A stretch of 64,000 nucleotides of DNA from Skeletonema tropicum (taxonomy: Eukaryota; Bacillariophyta; Thalassiosirophyceae; Thalassiosirales; Thalassiosiraceae), in the NCBI GenBank assembly GCA_037178625.1, contig CM074129.1, forward strand, positions 4,401,963 through 4,465,962. The letters run 5' to 3'. Every line of letters begins with the position of its first letter. Position 1 is the stretch's first letter. The notes below the pieces were generated by a model. It searched no databases, was not told where the DNA came from, and saw nothing but the letters and a program-made list of their open reading frames with translations. A program made the translations under genes and the position numbers. Below, piece after piece: positions 32,217 to 43,510 of the stretch.

Positions 32217-34712
32217 ATGTCCAAACCAAGTCACCGCATCCCAACCAAACAAACTCCCTTCTCCTCCTCCACCAATAATAACAATGCCGCCGCCAGCCGT
32301 CATCAACGAAGCGCCCTGACAATGTCCATTCGAAAGGCGAAGCGTGGTCAAGCTGTGGCTCGGAAGCGCCATATGCAATTTGGTTCTGCCACCCATAACA
32401 TCAGCAGCAGTGGCATTGACGGTCGAGGAAAAATGGCGAATGATGATAATCCATACAGCAGAGATGGCAACCATGTCAAAGAGGCAATTCAACTTGCTCA
32501 ATCGATTGTTCGACTGTGCTCCACCACCACAGCTGCGACTGAAACAACACCAATACTGCAGCAGCAGCAACAACAATTGGCAACAGCATTAGATCGTCTC
32601 TGCATACTACTCACACCAAATGATACCGATATCAATCCCTCCTCACAACGAATGAATATGAATCCACGTGACTACAACATTGCGTCGGCAAATAATAGTA
32701 CTGGGAAGGATTTCTTTCATGATGCAATGGAGAAGAGAAAATTACAGGTTTATGATTCCTCCATGGCGGGTATGGCTGCGAATGCTATACTGTCTCAATT
32801 CACAAGTGTTGGCAATGTAGCTGCTACTGCTGCTGGTAGGTGCTGCTGCTGGTGGTAATGATTGTAATTTGGCAGTGGCACTTGCCAATTCATTGGGATG
32901 TATTTTATCCATGCCACAAGGCCCTCTCAGCAACATGAACAATGACAGTCTGCAAATAAAGGCAGTAATCGTATTGAATCAATTGGCAGCCACTGATCCT
33001 ACCTCCTCCACAAGCAACAATTCTCATCATCACTATTATCATTCGAACAATCCAACGTCATGTTGTTGGATACTGCTGCTGCTACTGCTGCACCACCAAA
33101 AGAGATTCCAACCTCGTGGTGTCATGTCATTGTCAATTCGACTGTATTGTCATTGGTACTTGACCAATTGAAACGTATTGCAGTCAACAACGACAAGCAA
33201 CAGCAACAACAACAACACTGCACTAGTATTATGTGAAAAGTGTGTCTTTGTCATTGGAAATCTACTGGGTGATTCGTTCATGGCACGACAGGCATTGTTG
33301 GAGTTGGGAGCGCTTGTCTACTAGTTTGATTGCGTGTGTTAAGATGGGATTGGCGAGGATTCAATTGTTGGGACAGCAGCAGCAGCAGCAGCAGCAACAG
33401 CAACAACATCAGGGAGTGGATACATTGGTAATAGCGTTGCAATTGGTGCGCAATTCGATATGGTCACTTATCAACTTTATTCGTGGGGGAGATACACAAC
33501 CATCATCATCATCATCGTTCATGGCTGAGATGACACAACATAATATTGATTTGGCAGTACTACTATCCCTACCCGAATCAATCCAATCCATCACCAATAA
33601 TGTGGAATGCATCAGTGCTGCATTCAATGTCGCCATTGAAACTTGTTGGTTAATTGTATTCCTCACCAACTATAACGAAGCATCGTCGTTTGGAATTGAG
33701 AATTGGTTGTCACAAGATATTTTGATGGGGTTGGGAACAAGACTTTGTTCGGGTGTGGATGCATGTGATTATCCAGTTTAAGCAAATGGATGACGATGAT
33801 GATGGTGATGATGATGCTCTCAATAATAGTGGCGACTACCAATCTACGACGTCCTTTTTGGCAAGCAATCCCAAGATTGCGGAGAATGTTTCAAATTCGA
33901 GCATACCATGTTGTCGAGCTTTGACCAACATTGCAATCTACTTGGATTCAATCCCCCCAAATAATATTAATGGAGGAGAAGCAATAATCTGTCAAGCCAA
34001 ACAAAGCGTCACTTCAGCCCTCCTCTCGGAAATGACAGCCAGATGTTTAGTCGAGTTAATCTCGGTAGGGTCGATTGGAGGAGGAACGGAAGCAGACACA
34101 ATAGCCTGCAGTGCCACATCTCTCGCGAGTATCATCTTGACGGATGCATCACGTGATTTCGAGAAGTATGCAGAATCGACGGCAATTTGGTCGCTCCTTC
34201 CAGCCCTGGTACAAGGTCTCATTGGTCCAATGTCCCTTTATGACTTTCGGAGAGAGATACTTTGGGCAATTTGGAACATGCTGCAGCACAATCGATTACA
34301 GCATCGGTTATTGATGGAAATTATTGGCACATCGACCGAAGAAGTTGCCAAGTCTCTCACGGAGATGCTTGTCGCCTTGGAATCTTCGGATGCAGTAGAA
34401 CCATCATTGGGACTGGTGGATATGCTCCTTCGGACATTGGATGAAGGTCATACGAGGGCAACTACCGGGAAGAGTCTCAAAACCTTGTTTGAAGAAGTAG
34501 GATTAGTCGATGCCCTATGGTTCGTTTGTGATAATGACGTAGATGAAAGCGAGGTTGCGGAGATGGCTGCAGAACTAATTGATGATTTTTATGAAGAACA
34601 CGAAGAAGAGGATGACGGTGATGATGGAATGATGATGACGGCACCATCGGTAAATGGACAACAGTTTCAGTTTCAGGCTCCTTCCCATACTGGGCAGTTT
34701 AATTTCAGCTAA
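32217..34712 (+). CDS. Importin-alpha-like armadillo protein, frame broken at about five sites
   Basis: Start ATG 32217 (MSKPSHRIPTKQ). An N-terminal basic SIRKAKRGQAVARKRH resembles an importin-beta-binding segment. Armadillo-type helices follow: AVIVLNQLAA, WCHVIVNSTVLSLVLDQLKR, CVFVIGNLLGDSFMARQALL, then a C-terminal block with REILWAIWNMLQHN, EEVGLVDALWFVCDNDVDES and AAELIDDFYEEHEE, as in the last importin-alpha repeat. The reading frame changes near 32836, 33050, 33212, 33318 and 33750-33775. Each new frame stays protein-like, and several breaks fall beside CAG/CTG-type runs. No room exists for introns at these points. Importin-alpha carries NLS cargo to the nuclear pore. Either the sequence has indel errors or this is a young pseudogene; polyQ (33376-33410) and acidic tails are host-typical. 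Confidence 0.6.
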
Positions 34713-35265
34713 CTTGCTAGATCAATCTTCCCTGATCAATCTTCCCTTCTTCATCTCTCTCTAGAGAGTGAGAGAGAGAGCAGAGCTTTACAAGTTAGGT
34801 AGAATATGTTTCACTCGGCTTGCATGCTGGTTAGCATCTCCACCTGTGACAGAGCATTCGTGTAATAGGTCATGCAGGTGGCAGCTGAAGTAGACTAAGC
34901 CAAGACTAAAGAGTACTTGAAACAGTCCCGTGAATGTTATGAAAAATGGGGATCGTCTGTGGAGGTAGAATTTATCGAGAGAGAACTGCAGAAAGTCAAT
35001 AATAAGTGAAAGGTGATCCTTTGCCGTTGGTTTAGCTTTTGCTGCGACGACGAATCTATGTAGATAATATGCCAACCCTCTGTACTGAAACTGAATGTGT
35101 TCTCATTCCGCACTTGCAGGCAAGCCGATCTCGTTCAATCATTGCTGCAACTCTGCAAGATAGAGCAATAATGCAAGATTGGTCTACGTCTGTAAGAAAG
35201 AAGCGGTAATTGAATAATAAATATCGTGATAATTCATTATATTCTAGAGAGAGTAAGCTCGCGAG
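34713..35265. other. Intergenic, no gene recognised
   Basis: A duplicated GATCAATCTTCCCT pair occurs at about 34720-34750, followed by a CTCTCTAGAGAGTGAGAGAG hairpin-like microsatellite. A 95-codon minus frame at 34788-35075 has no family features. Confidence 0.35.
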
Positions 35266-35586
35266 TTAAGTACACCATTCCATTCCGGACACACTGCATG
35301 CTTTCCAGATGCAGACCATACAGAGATAATTGCTCATTGAGCATGACTCTGTCCATGTAAATATATCGTTCCACCTTCGCATCCTGAATTGGGAGAATGC
35401 TACCAATGCTGGATTGTTGTAATTGCTTTCCTCACGTTTCTTTCGTTCGAGCTTATCGATTTCCAATTGTACAGAACTCATTTCTGCCTTGAAGTTCCTT
35501 TCATCCGATGTCAATAGATCAAGTCTATTGGTGATACTAGATGTACGACGCCGTGCAATTATGCACGAGTTTGCACATTGCAGCAC
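35266..35586 (-). pseudogene. Coiled-coil protein fragment
   Basis: The minus frame contains ITNRLDLLTSDERNFKAEMS, VQLEIDKLERKKREESNYNN and ALVAFSQFRMRRWNDIFTWT, a heptad-like charged helix followed by an aromatic motif, then degenerates into unlikely sequence. No plausible upstream exon was found. It could be the 3' part of a decayed gene. Family not recognised. Confidence 0.35.
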
Positions 35587-36084
35587 CCGAGAGCCACTTT
35601 TTTCCAGTCAATGTCCAAATATCTCCCTCTCTCCAAAAATAGAACGGGAGGGGGGCATAGAAAGCGTCCAACATGTACTGATGATGCCTGCACCGCCCGG
35701 TATTTGATTTGTTATTCCAGCACCAACTTTTTCGTGAAAAATACGTAACTCCCCCACGGGAACCATGTGCCTTAATGCTTAACGCTATGTACCAGAGTCC
35801 TTATTCGTCCTTATTTTTGTCAAATAGCAGAACTCCGCTTGTAGTGGCCCGATTTTAATGATTCCAAGAGCAGTATTATTCTCAACAGGGTAGTAGTGAA
35901 TAGTATGCCTAATATTATGCCGTAATTCCATTGCCAACAGCCGATAGGAAGGGTATTGCTGTCTCACGTTGTGTCGGCTTTTAGTGAAAATCGCTGGTAA
36001 AAAACCATGGGCTATGTATGGTTGGTACGTAGGAAACTTGTAAAAGCACTCCTCCGGGCAGACTGCCTCTTCATCTTCACATCA

Positions 36085-36333
36085 TTATGACGTAATGATG
36101 ACATGATCATCGATAGTATTTGCGATTGCCTCGTTACAGCAGTCGCACTCCAAGTCATCATGGGGATGGGGAGCAGCAACTTGTTCAGATTCATTTAGAG
36201 GGGGTACACTATTTCTCTCCGCCGCTGCAGCCGACCTAGCACGAAGACGTGCCTCACGATCAGTCACTTCCTGATCATTGCGAGACCTCTTACTTCGAGA
36301 GCCTCTACCGCCCGAATTACGCCCTCCCCTCAT
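36085..36333 (-). CDS. Small hypothetical ORF (82 aa)
   Basis: ATG 36333 gives MRGGRNSGGRGSRSKRSRND, then helical REARLRARSAAAAER and a short ECDCCNEAIA segment, stop at 36085. The Gly/Arg-rich start and Cys cluster resemble the leading part of transposon or nucleic-acid-binding ORFs. No continuation is visible past the stop, so it may be a truncated element gene. Confidence 0.3.
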   Translation of the reverse strand: MRGGRNSGGRGSRSKRSRNDQEVTDREARLRARSAAAAERNSVPPLNESEQVAAPHPHDDLECDCCNEAIANTIDDHVIITS

Positions 36334-37145
36334 GGTTGATAGGATATCCCTACGGTTTTTTGTGCGTATTTTTATCGCGGTAGGAAATGGCTCCCTCCCA
36401 TAGAAAGAGTAAGTAAGTACGTAATACTAGCTAACTTACTCGTAGAATAGATACCAACAGAAGATCTTGACCATTGTAGACCATGATGTTGTCCACTGCA
36501 ATAGGAGCCTACGCACTATATACGCATAATGCTTCTATATCCAGAACTAATGATCTTCAACGTCAGCAGGTATCATGGGCTTGCTATTACTATAATTTCA
36601 ACTGATACTTTGCCCTCGATGGCGTTGATATTACCTCTACTTCAGTGTTGAGACATGCTGGAATGAAGATTTATGGTTGACGTAACCATCACCACAACTG
36701 CTTGGCGACGGCTGAAAAAGATGATGGCCAGTGCCGTGTGATGAGGCTACACCACAACCCCACACACACACTACCGCGGCCCAAACCAATGGTCAACATT
36801 GATCTATTGGTCCGTTGATGATCCTGATGCAGGGGTTAGACGGTTGTTGGCGTCTCTAGAGATATGGCATCCATTAAGCGGCACACCGCTACCTAAGTGG
36901 GGATAACCCGTACATAGATTCTAAATGCGGGTTAAACCCGCACATATGTAGGGTGGATGGAGAATGATTCCTACTTAAAACTGATTCCTACCATACCGCT
37001 ACTTTTCTCCATAGGGTTCCGATGGATGATTTTCAAAGTCAATCTTGTTTACTACTCCTAGCTTTAAGCGATTTTTATTAGCGTTCATCAAATATTTAAA
37101 AAGTGCGACGGTGAGTTACTGGCGTTTAAAACGCCAGTTGTCGCA
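36334..37145. other. Intergenic with two strong hairpins
   Basis: TGCGGGTT-A-AACCCGCA (36926-36942) and ACTGGCGTTT-A-AAACGCCAGT (37118-37138) are near-perfect palindromes with 1-nt centres. No gene seen. Confidence 0.5.
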
Positions 37146-38010
37146 TGAAGGTACTCTAGAAAAAAAAAGCTATTACCGCTTAAACTAATAATTTCGTCAC
37201 AATGACATTTTCAACCAGCATAAAATTGGTAGAGAAGCTAATTCTAAAACTTTTAAAACTTCAACAAGCAACAAGCAGAAATAAGCCTGACCCGCCAAAA
37301 CCTTCAGAGGAACAAAACCATTTTTTCACACACACCCACCATGGTAACTTGGCCGTAGGGAGATCGATAATAATAATAATAATATAACAGAAATTTTAAA
37401 GTACGTCTGATTAGCCCTCTAGGGGCGAAATTATGACTAACCAACATGTGTGCTGTGTCGGTAGCATTGATAGTGCTCTATACTGCCTCCACAACTGTTT
37501 CTCAGATCGCACTCCGTAGGGAGATCGATAGGCTGGCACATGTACTCTACTTTATGTCGGAAACGACGATAGGATCGTTTTCGGCTATATCTCACGATGT
37601 TAAATCTTGTTCATTTAGTTTGGGTTCCATCAGCCCTACGAGAAACAGTGATTCCATTGTAAGCTAGAGTTTGTTAGCCAAATTTGTCCAGTAATTACTA
37701 TGGGCCGACAAAAATGCTTATCTTGGCGAGGAAATAAGATATTTATATGATTCTTTCATACGCAAGACCCGCACGAACACACTCGAAAGGGCTGTATCAT
37801 TGATTCTGTCTATATCTTGTCCATAGTGGAAATAAAATTCGGGGCTAGTTAGTACGGCCGCCATGGTGGAGGTGTCTAAAAAAAGGTTTTGTTCCTCTGA
37901 GACGGGCGAAAGACAGGCTTATGAAGGATGAAGGCAAAAGAACTGCACGCATACACGTGTTTGCTGTTGTGTCTTAGTTCTTTCCCTTTCCATCCAGCTA
38001 ATAGTGAAAC
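37146..38010 (+). repeat. Upstream block of STAND copy B, duplicated upstream of copy C
   Basis: 37146-37290 and 37920-38010 match 49410-49640 (upstream of copy C), sharing for example TTCGTCACAATGACATTTTC, AACCAGCATAAAATTGG and GTGTTTGCTGTTGTGTCTTA. In B the two parts are separated by the inserted element at 37305-37899. The promoters of B and C therefore came from one duplication. Confidence 0.75.
37305..37899. mobile_element. 595-bp TIR element inserted upstream of copy B
   Basis: CAGAGGAACAAAACC (37305-37319) and its exact complement (37885-37899) bound a segment missing from the homologous place upstream of copy C. The T/A run inside each TIR is also mirrored. Internally, GTAGGGAGATCGAT occurs twice (about 37356 and 37517). 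No coding frame. The CAGAG start fits a hAT-type end, but I found no matching 8-bp target duplication. Confidence 0.65.
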
Positions 38011-38104
38011 TCTTCGGAGTAAAATAAGTATTGGACATCTGTCTAGAGAGTGACAGCGTGACAGCAATTTGAGTTTATCACCGGTACTCTTTCTGTATCG
38101 AAAC

Positions 38105-38108
<4 letters not shown>

Positions 38109-38144
<36 letters not shown>
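38109..38144. repeat. (AG)n microsatellite
   Basis: About 18 uninterrupted AG units roughly 65 bp upstream of the copy B start codon. Confidence 0.95.
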
Positions 38145-38147
<3 letters not shown>

Positions 38148-38209
38148 AAGTAGATATCTGATTAACTTTGTATTTAATTTAGAGAGAGGATGAGTAGGAA
38201 GTGAGAGGT

Positions 38210-41200
38210 ATGTTCAACACCAGACCCTCTCGCTCTAGCCACCGTTGGTCATCGCCGTCAGTGTTGGGAGGGGGAAAAGGAGGGGAAGGGGAAGCACCCA
38301 GTCAGCGTCGGGCATCCACGACGCAGCTGCTAGTGAACACTGTCGCCATAGCTGCCAACAGCAGTCGAAAAATCAATGTACAAGCAGCCAATATTGCCCA
38401 GCTCCGCCTATCGAACATGAAATTACATGGGCGAGATGATGATATAAAATTATTACGGAGCACATTACGGGAGTTGGTTCAGAAGAAGGATGAGAAGGAC
38501 GAAGATGCTGCTCAAAATAATGAACGGCGTGAGGATGATTCCAACCCTAACAAACAATCTGCCAACAGAAACAACAATCTAATTTTAGTCTCTGGAACAT
38601 CCGGCACAGGCAAATCCGCCCTCATCCGCAAAGGATTAGGAGAGCCCGCCGCCAAAAATGGATATGCTTTTGCATCTGGCAAATTCGATGAGAAGTCACT
38701 CAGACCACTCTCAGCATTCTCCGATGCCATGACGAATCTTACCAAGTGTATTACGGCAGAGAATGATGTGAAGGGAGATTTGTCTTCGTCGGGAGGATCA
38801 TCTATTGCAACATTGATCCGAGATAAGATTCGGAATGAGTTTGATGAAGAGGATGTGAAACAACTACAGCGTGTGTTGCCCGGATGTGCGGAATTGCTGG
38901 GAGCGGGGAAACGTAGACATTCCTTATTTTCACCATCCGACGTAGGTAAAGGGGCGCTGGCTAGGAGCGCCTCCGATTCCAAATTGAACAGTTTGGCTGG
39001 TAAAGAATCAATCTCACAAATGCACTATGCAATCAGACGATTACTGAAACTCATTTGCTCAAACTTAAAAGGAGTGATCCTATTTATTGATGATTTGCAG
39101 TGGAGCGATACAGCAACGTTGGATCTATTGAAGAGCATTGTATCGGATGGAAAGGTTCCAAATCTGTTGATTGTTGGCGCTTACCGCGAGGATGAAGTAC
39201 CAGAGTAAGTAACGATTGATATGTGTTTGTGTCTAATGTCCTATGCAGCGAGTTCTAACAGCTTCTCATTCTTGATAACGCTTTCTTGTTTATAACACCC
39301 AGTCATCACCCCCGCCTTGCACATCATATTCAAGACCTCGAACAAATGAACGTGACGATAACAAAGATAAAGATTGGAAATCTTGATGTAGACAATGTAT
39401 TACCTCTTGTTGCGGAAGCCTTGGGAATGGATGAGGATGACAACAAAGTCAAGTCATTGGTAGAAACGATCTACAAAAAGACAGACGGCAATCCCTTCTC
39501 CGTTTTGATGTTTCTCAGATCTCTATGTGATGAAAAGCTCTTACAGTACAATTTTGGTGCGCTGAAGTGGACTTGGGATGACGACGCAGTCAAGTCAAAG
39601 ATTGTGACCGAGAATGTGGCATCTGTCCTAGTGAACAAGATGAACCGCTTGCAGGGAGAAACGCAAAGGGTGCTCATGGTAGCCTCTTGCCTTGGCGCTA
39701 CTTTCCGCTTATCAGCTGTGCTGGAGGTCATGAAAAGTATCTCGCAGGTAGAAATGAGATCTTCTATGAGAGATTCGATGAGTTCTGTTTCAGGCTCTCT
39801 TCTCAATTCAAACATGAGTATTACCAGCACAGATGTAGATGGTAGCGATTCTTCATATGCAGCTTCGATTGAAGAATTAGAGGTAGAGGGTCTGTGTGAG
39901 GTTAATAACGATGAGGGCCATTTTGTGCACGATCAGATCCAATCAGCAGCCTTTGAACTCATCAGTCCTGATCAAAGGGACTCATTCCGAGGCAGAATTG
40001 GCAGTATTCTGTTGAAGAGTCTTCCTCCAGAAGAACTTGAAGCTAGCCTCTTTGAGGTGGTGGGCCTACTGAACTACTCAGCATCAAACATCACTGACGA
40101 AGAACGTGATGAGTTGGCAATAATGAATCTAAAAGCTGGAATCAAGGCATCCGAGAATGCAGCATTCGACGCGGCCAAGGTTTATTTCAATGCCGGTATT
40201 GAGGCGCTGGGGTCAAGGGGTTGGGAAGGAGATCATAGTACCATGCTTGATTTGTGCAGCCATGGAGCGAACGCCTATTATGTTACAGGCAATTTCGACT
40301 CAATGAATGAAGCTGATTGACGAGGTGTTGAGCAAAGATATTGATGTGACAGAAAAATTTAGAGTATCAGATATCAAAGTGAGGTCATTGTTTGCCGCAG
40401 AAAAGTGGAATGAGTCCTTCGAAGTAGCTCTTGATTTCAGACGTCAGCTCGGTTTACCAACTCTAAAGAAGAAGCCAGCTTCCAAATTCACAATTATGAG
40501 AGAATACATTCGAGTGAAGAGGTTATTGAAGAACAAGACAGCTGAAGACATTGCAAATCTGCCTGCGCTCGACGATGAATTATACGAAATGGGGCAAATG
40601 ATATACGAGCATCTTGCCGCATCTGTTTATCACGTTGAGCCGACAATGTTTCCACTGATCATCTTTCAGATGGTCAGAACTTCTCTAAAGCACGGCTTAG
40701 ATTCTTCATCGTCGTTTGGTTTTGCTGCGCTTGGTATGTTGCTCTGTGGACCTTTTGGCAAACCACATGAGGGGATTGAGATGGCCAAGGCAGCAGAATT
40801 GATAAATGAAAAACCAGGTATGCGGAGAAGCGCTGTTCACACGATATTCGTTACACAGGGCTACTGCCATCACTGGGTGTCACCGCTCCACGATACTATT
40901 GATCCATTACTGAAGGGGTATCAGATTGGTCTTGAGACAGGCGAAAATGAAGGAGCCAGTTGGTGCCTTATTATTCGCAGCAATTACCTATACTATCTAG
41001 GTCGACCATTAGATACCATTCAGAAAGAACTGGAAGCAACTATTCCAGTATTGACACAACTCAAACAAGACTTGAGTAAGTCATACATCATTAATACTCT
41101 GATGACAGTGAAGAAGCTCCGCGGCATCGATGTTGAAGCTGGTGAGAAGATTTTGGAATCAACGTTAGCTTCTGCAACATCAACTGGAAATGTCACTCTG

Positions 41201-41725
41201 ATTGCTACTGTAAACGTTATGGAGCTAGAAATGTATGTCTTCTTCCAACAGTGGAGTAACGCAATTAGCTTGGTTCAAAAGGCGGGCAATGCTCGTCTTT
41301 TCCTATCTGGCGCATTTACTTCAGTGCGATACACTTTCTTAGAGGCACTGACCTATCTGAAAGTAGCACAGTCAGCATCGGGGTGGAAGAAGAAACAAAT
41401 GAAGATATCAGCACGCAAAACAATTCAACAAATTCAAGGTTGGGCGAAGAAAGGCAATGTGAATGTCGTTCATTATCTATGCATCCTAGAAGCGGAGCTT
41501 GCTGTGCTAAATGGAAAGAACAAGAAGGCCAAAGACAAGTTCAATGATGCAATTGTGACATCATGTAGAAATGGGTTCGTACAAGATAGAGCTTTAGCGC
41601 ACGAGTTGGCGAGTGCGTACTTCAAAGCCCAGGGAGATGATAATTGGGAGAAATATCATATTGATCGCTCTAGGACATGTTACCAAGAATGGGGCTGTAG
41701 TGAAAAGGTTAATCTGCTTGGCTAA
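38210..41725 (+). CDS. STAND-type ATPase, copy B (single +1 frameshift)
   Basis: Exons 38210-39204 and 39303-41725; 98-bp phase-2 intron at the same place as in copy A. Start ATG 38210 (MFNTRPSRSS). Domain order is as in A: HGRDDDIKLL, Walker A GTSGTGKS, Walker B LFIDDLQWSD, GNPFSVLMFLRSL (Phe to Ser against A), then helical repeats to KVNLLG. One extra A at about 40310 (AATGAAGCTGATTG, where copies A and C read AATGAGCT) shifts the frame and would truncate the protein roughly 680 residues in. Downstream the original frame is fully open to 41725, so this is either a sequencing error or a very recent lesion. Confidence 0.75.
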
Positions 41726-42613
41726 ATGTAAATATGTGTGATGATAGGAGGTAATTGTTATGGGGCATTTTTTTCCACATTTTGTCCACAAGTCAACTGG
41801 GAAGCACCATCCTCACTTTGTTTGAGTTGTAATAATTATCACTCGTCTGTGTTTGGAGTCCGTATTGGTTCGAAGGAGCAGGTATCACTCGATGGTTGAA
41901 ACATGAATTATTGATCATTGACAATAACTCTACTTATGTCGATATTTGAGATAATTTTGTCTCTAATAGACCACCTCAAAGCTAATTCAACAGGGCCTTG
42001 GAAATCATGGATATCTGCGACTTCATCAATCTCATGTATGTGGTACATCCAAGGAGTGGATTACAAGCAAGCCAGAACCCAAGAATCGTGGTAGTGGTGA
42101 GGAATGTATGGCAATGGATGCCCTGCTTGCACAACTTGGTTGATCAGAAGCAGAAGGTATGGACAACTGGGCATCTGGGCAGCAGAGTTAGTTCGGCGGT
42201 TTATTAACCACAATGAACCAGACGAAGAGCCAGGCTGGTAAAAGTCATCGTTAATGAAAGAGAAACGATTTAGATATTTTCTACGTCTTGTAACATACTC
42301 AAAGTAGTCGAACAACCATTGCTGCGCTCGGCTGCAGTACACATTAGGTAAAGAGGAAGCTGACAATCTGTAGCTAAAGCGACAGTATTCAGCCTCTCAT
42401 CATCATAGGCCTCGCCGTTCACGTATTCACGTCGATTCCCGAGCCCCCTCGTCATTTTTTTGGATACGAGCAGCAAGCTTTTAGAGCGAGCGCCGTAAAC
42501 CACAATCCAAAGGCAAGCTGGCCCGAGCGGCCGTGGATCCTCTTGCTCTCTAGAGAAGTGCACTTTGACGATAATTTGTTCTTCTCTCCATCTTGTCTAT
42601 TTTACAGCTAAAG
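40451..42613 (+). repeat. Segmental duplication shared by copies B and C, B-side
   Basis: From 40451 (GGTTTACCAACTCTAAAG) through the rest of the gene and about 890 bp of downstream sequence, this is nearly identical to 52062-54293. It ends abruptly after TTTTACAGCTAAAG. Upstream of 40451 the two genes are clearly more diverged. Confidence 0.85.
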
Positions 42614-42622
42614 TGCAACATT
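41726..42622. other. Duplicated 3' flank of copy B
   Basis: Non-coding as far as can be judged; almost the same as 53340-54293. The end of the block (CTCTCTAGAGAAGTGCACTTTG, then a CT-rich stretch) looks like a promoter/leader for the fragment at 42623. Confidence 0.45.
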
Positions 42623-42968
42623 ATGCCGTCGACGTCGAAGAAAAAGATGAGGGGCAAAGCACGGCGGGTCGGCCAAAAGTAGGAAAGCGAGGGAGGATGC
42701 GGCAGCCGCTGGTATCGGCTCGCAGATGCAACGACTGCAGATCAGCAGCAGCAGCAATGATAACGAAGAAGCTTTCCTGGAGGCAGCAATCAATCTTGCT
42801 GCCGCTGAAAAGGAAGAGAAGAGTTAGAAGCTGCCGCTAATTATGACGTGGTCGGCAATATGGAGAAATGTTATCATGGATTCATTAAATTGCCCGAAGA
42901 ACACCTCGTTTGTATAGAGTTTATTGATTCATTTTCGAATAATTACAAAGCATGCGAAGACGAAAAAA
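42623..42968 (+). pseudogene. 5' fragment of an unknown gene, frameshifted and truncated
   Basis: ATG 42623 gives MPSTSKKKMRGKARR and a stop. A second frame continues REDAAAAGIGSQMQRLQISS and EEAFLEAAINLAAAEKEE. A third reads EELEAAANYDVVGNMEKCYH, GFIKLPEEHLVCIEFIDSFS and NNYKACEDEKN. The serial frames and coherent composition show a real gene start with at least two indels, cut off at about 42968 where STAND copy D begins in the opposite strand. I do not recognise the domain with confidence. Confidence 0.5.
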
Positions 42969-43510
42969 ACTCAATAGATCCAACGTTGCTGTATCGCTCC
43001 ACTGTAAATCGTCAATGAATAAGATCACACCCTTCAAGTGTGAGCAAATAATTTTCAATAATCGTCTGATTGCATAGTGCATTTGTGCGATTGATTCTTT
43101 ACCGGCTGGGAGATCTAAACTGTCCAGCTTTGAAATGGAGGAACTCTTTGTTGTCATTGGTGATTTTCGACCTTGTGCTACACCTCCCAGTAACTTTGCA
43201 CATCCGGGCAACACACGTCGTAGTTGTTCTATATCCTCTTCATCAAACTCATCTCGAATCTTATCTCGTATCAATGTCAAGGTAGACAATCCTCCCGACG
43301 AAGACAATCCTCCCTCCTCATTGTTCTCTACCATAATATACTTGGCCAGAATAGTCATGGCATCGGAGAATGCTGAGAGAGGTCTGAGTGATTTCTCATC
43401 AAATTTACCTGATGCGAAAGCACATCCACTTTTGGCGGCGTTATCGCCTAAGCCTTTGCGGATGAGGGCAGATTTGCCTGTGCCGGATTTTCCAGAGACT
43501 AAAATTAGAT

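Noticed and set aside
32820..33780. Introns as an explanation for frame changes in the importin-like gene
   Set aside because: Coding signal continues within a few bases across each change; there is no space for introns of the size seen elsewhere here (88 bp or more).
34788..35075. 95-codon minus frame with hydrophobic middle
   Set aside because: No family pattern or promoter; indistinguishable from chance.
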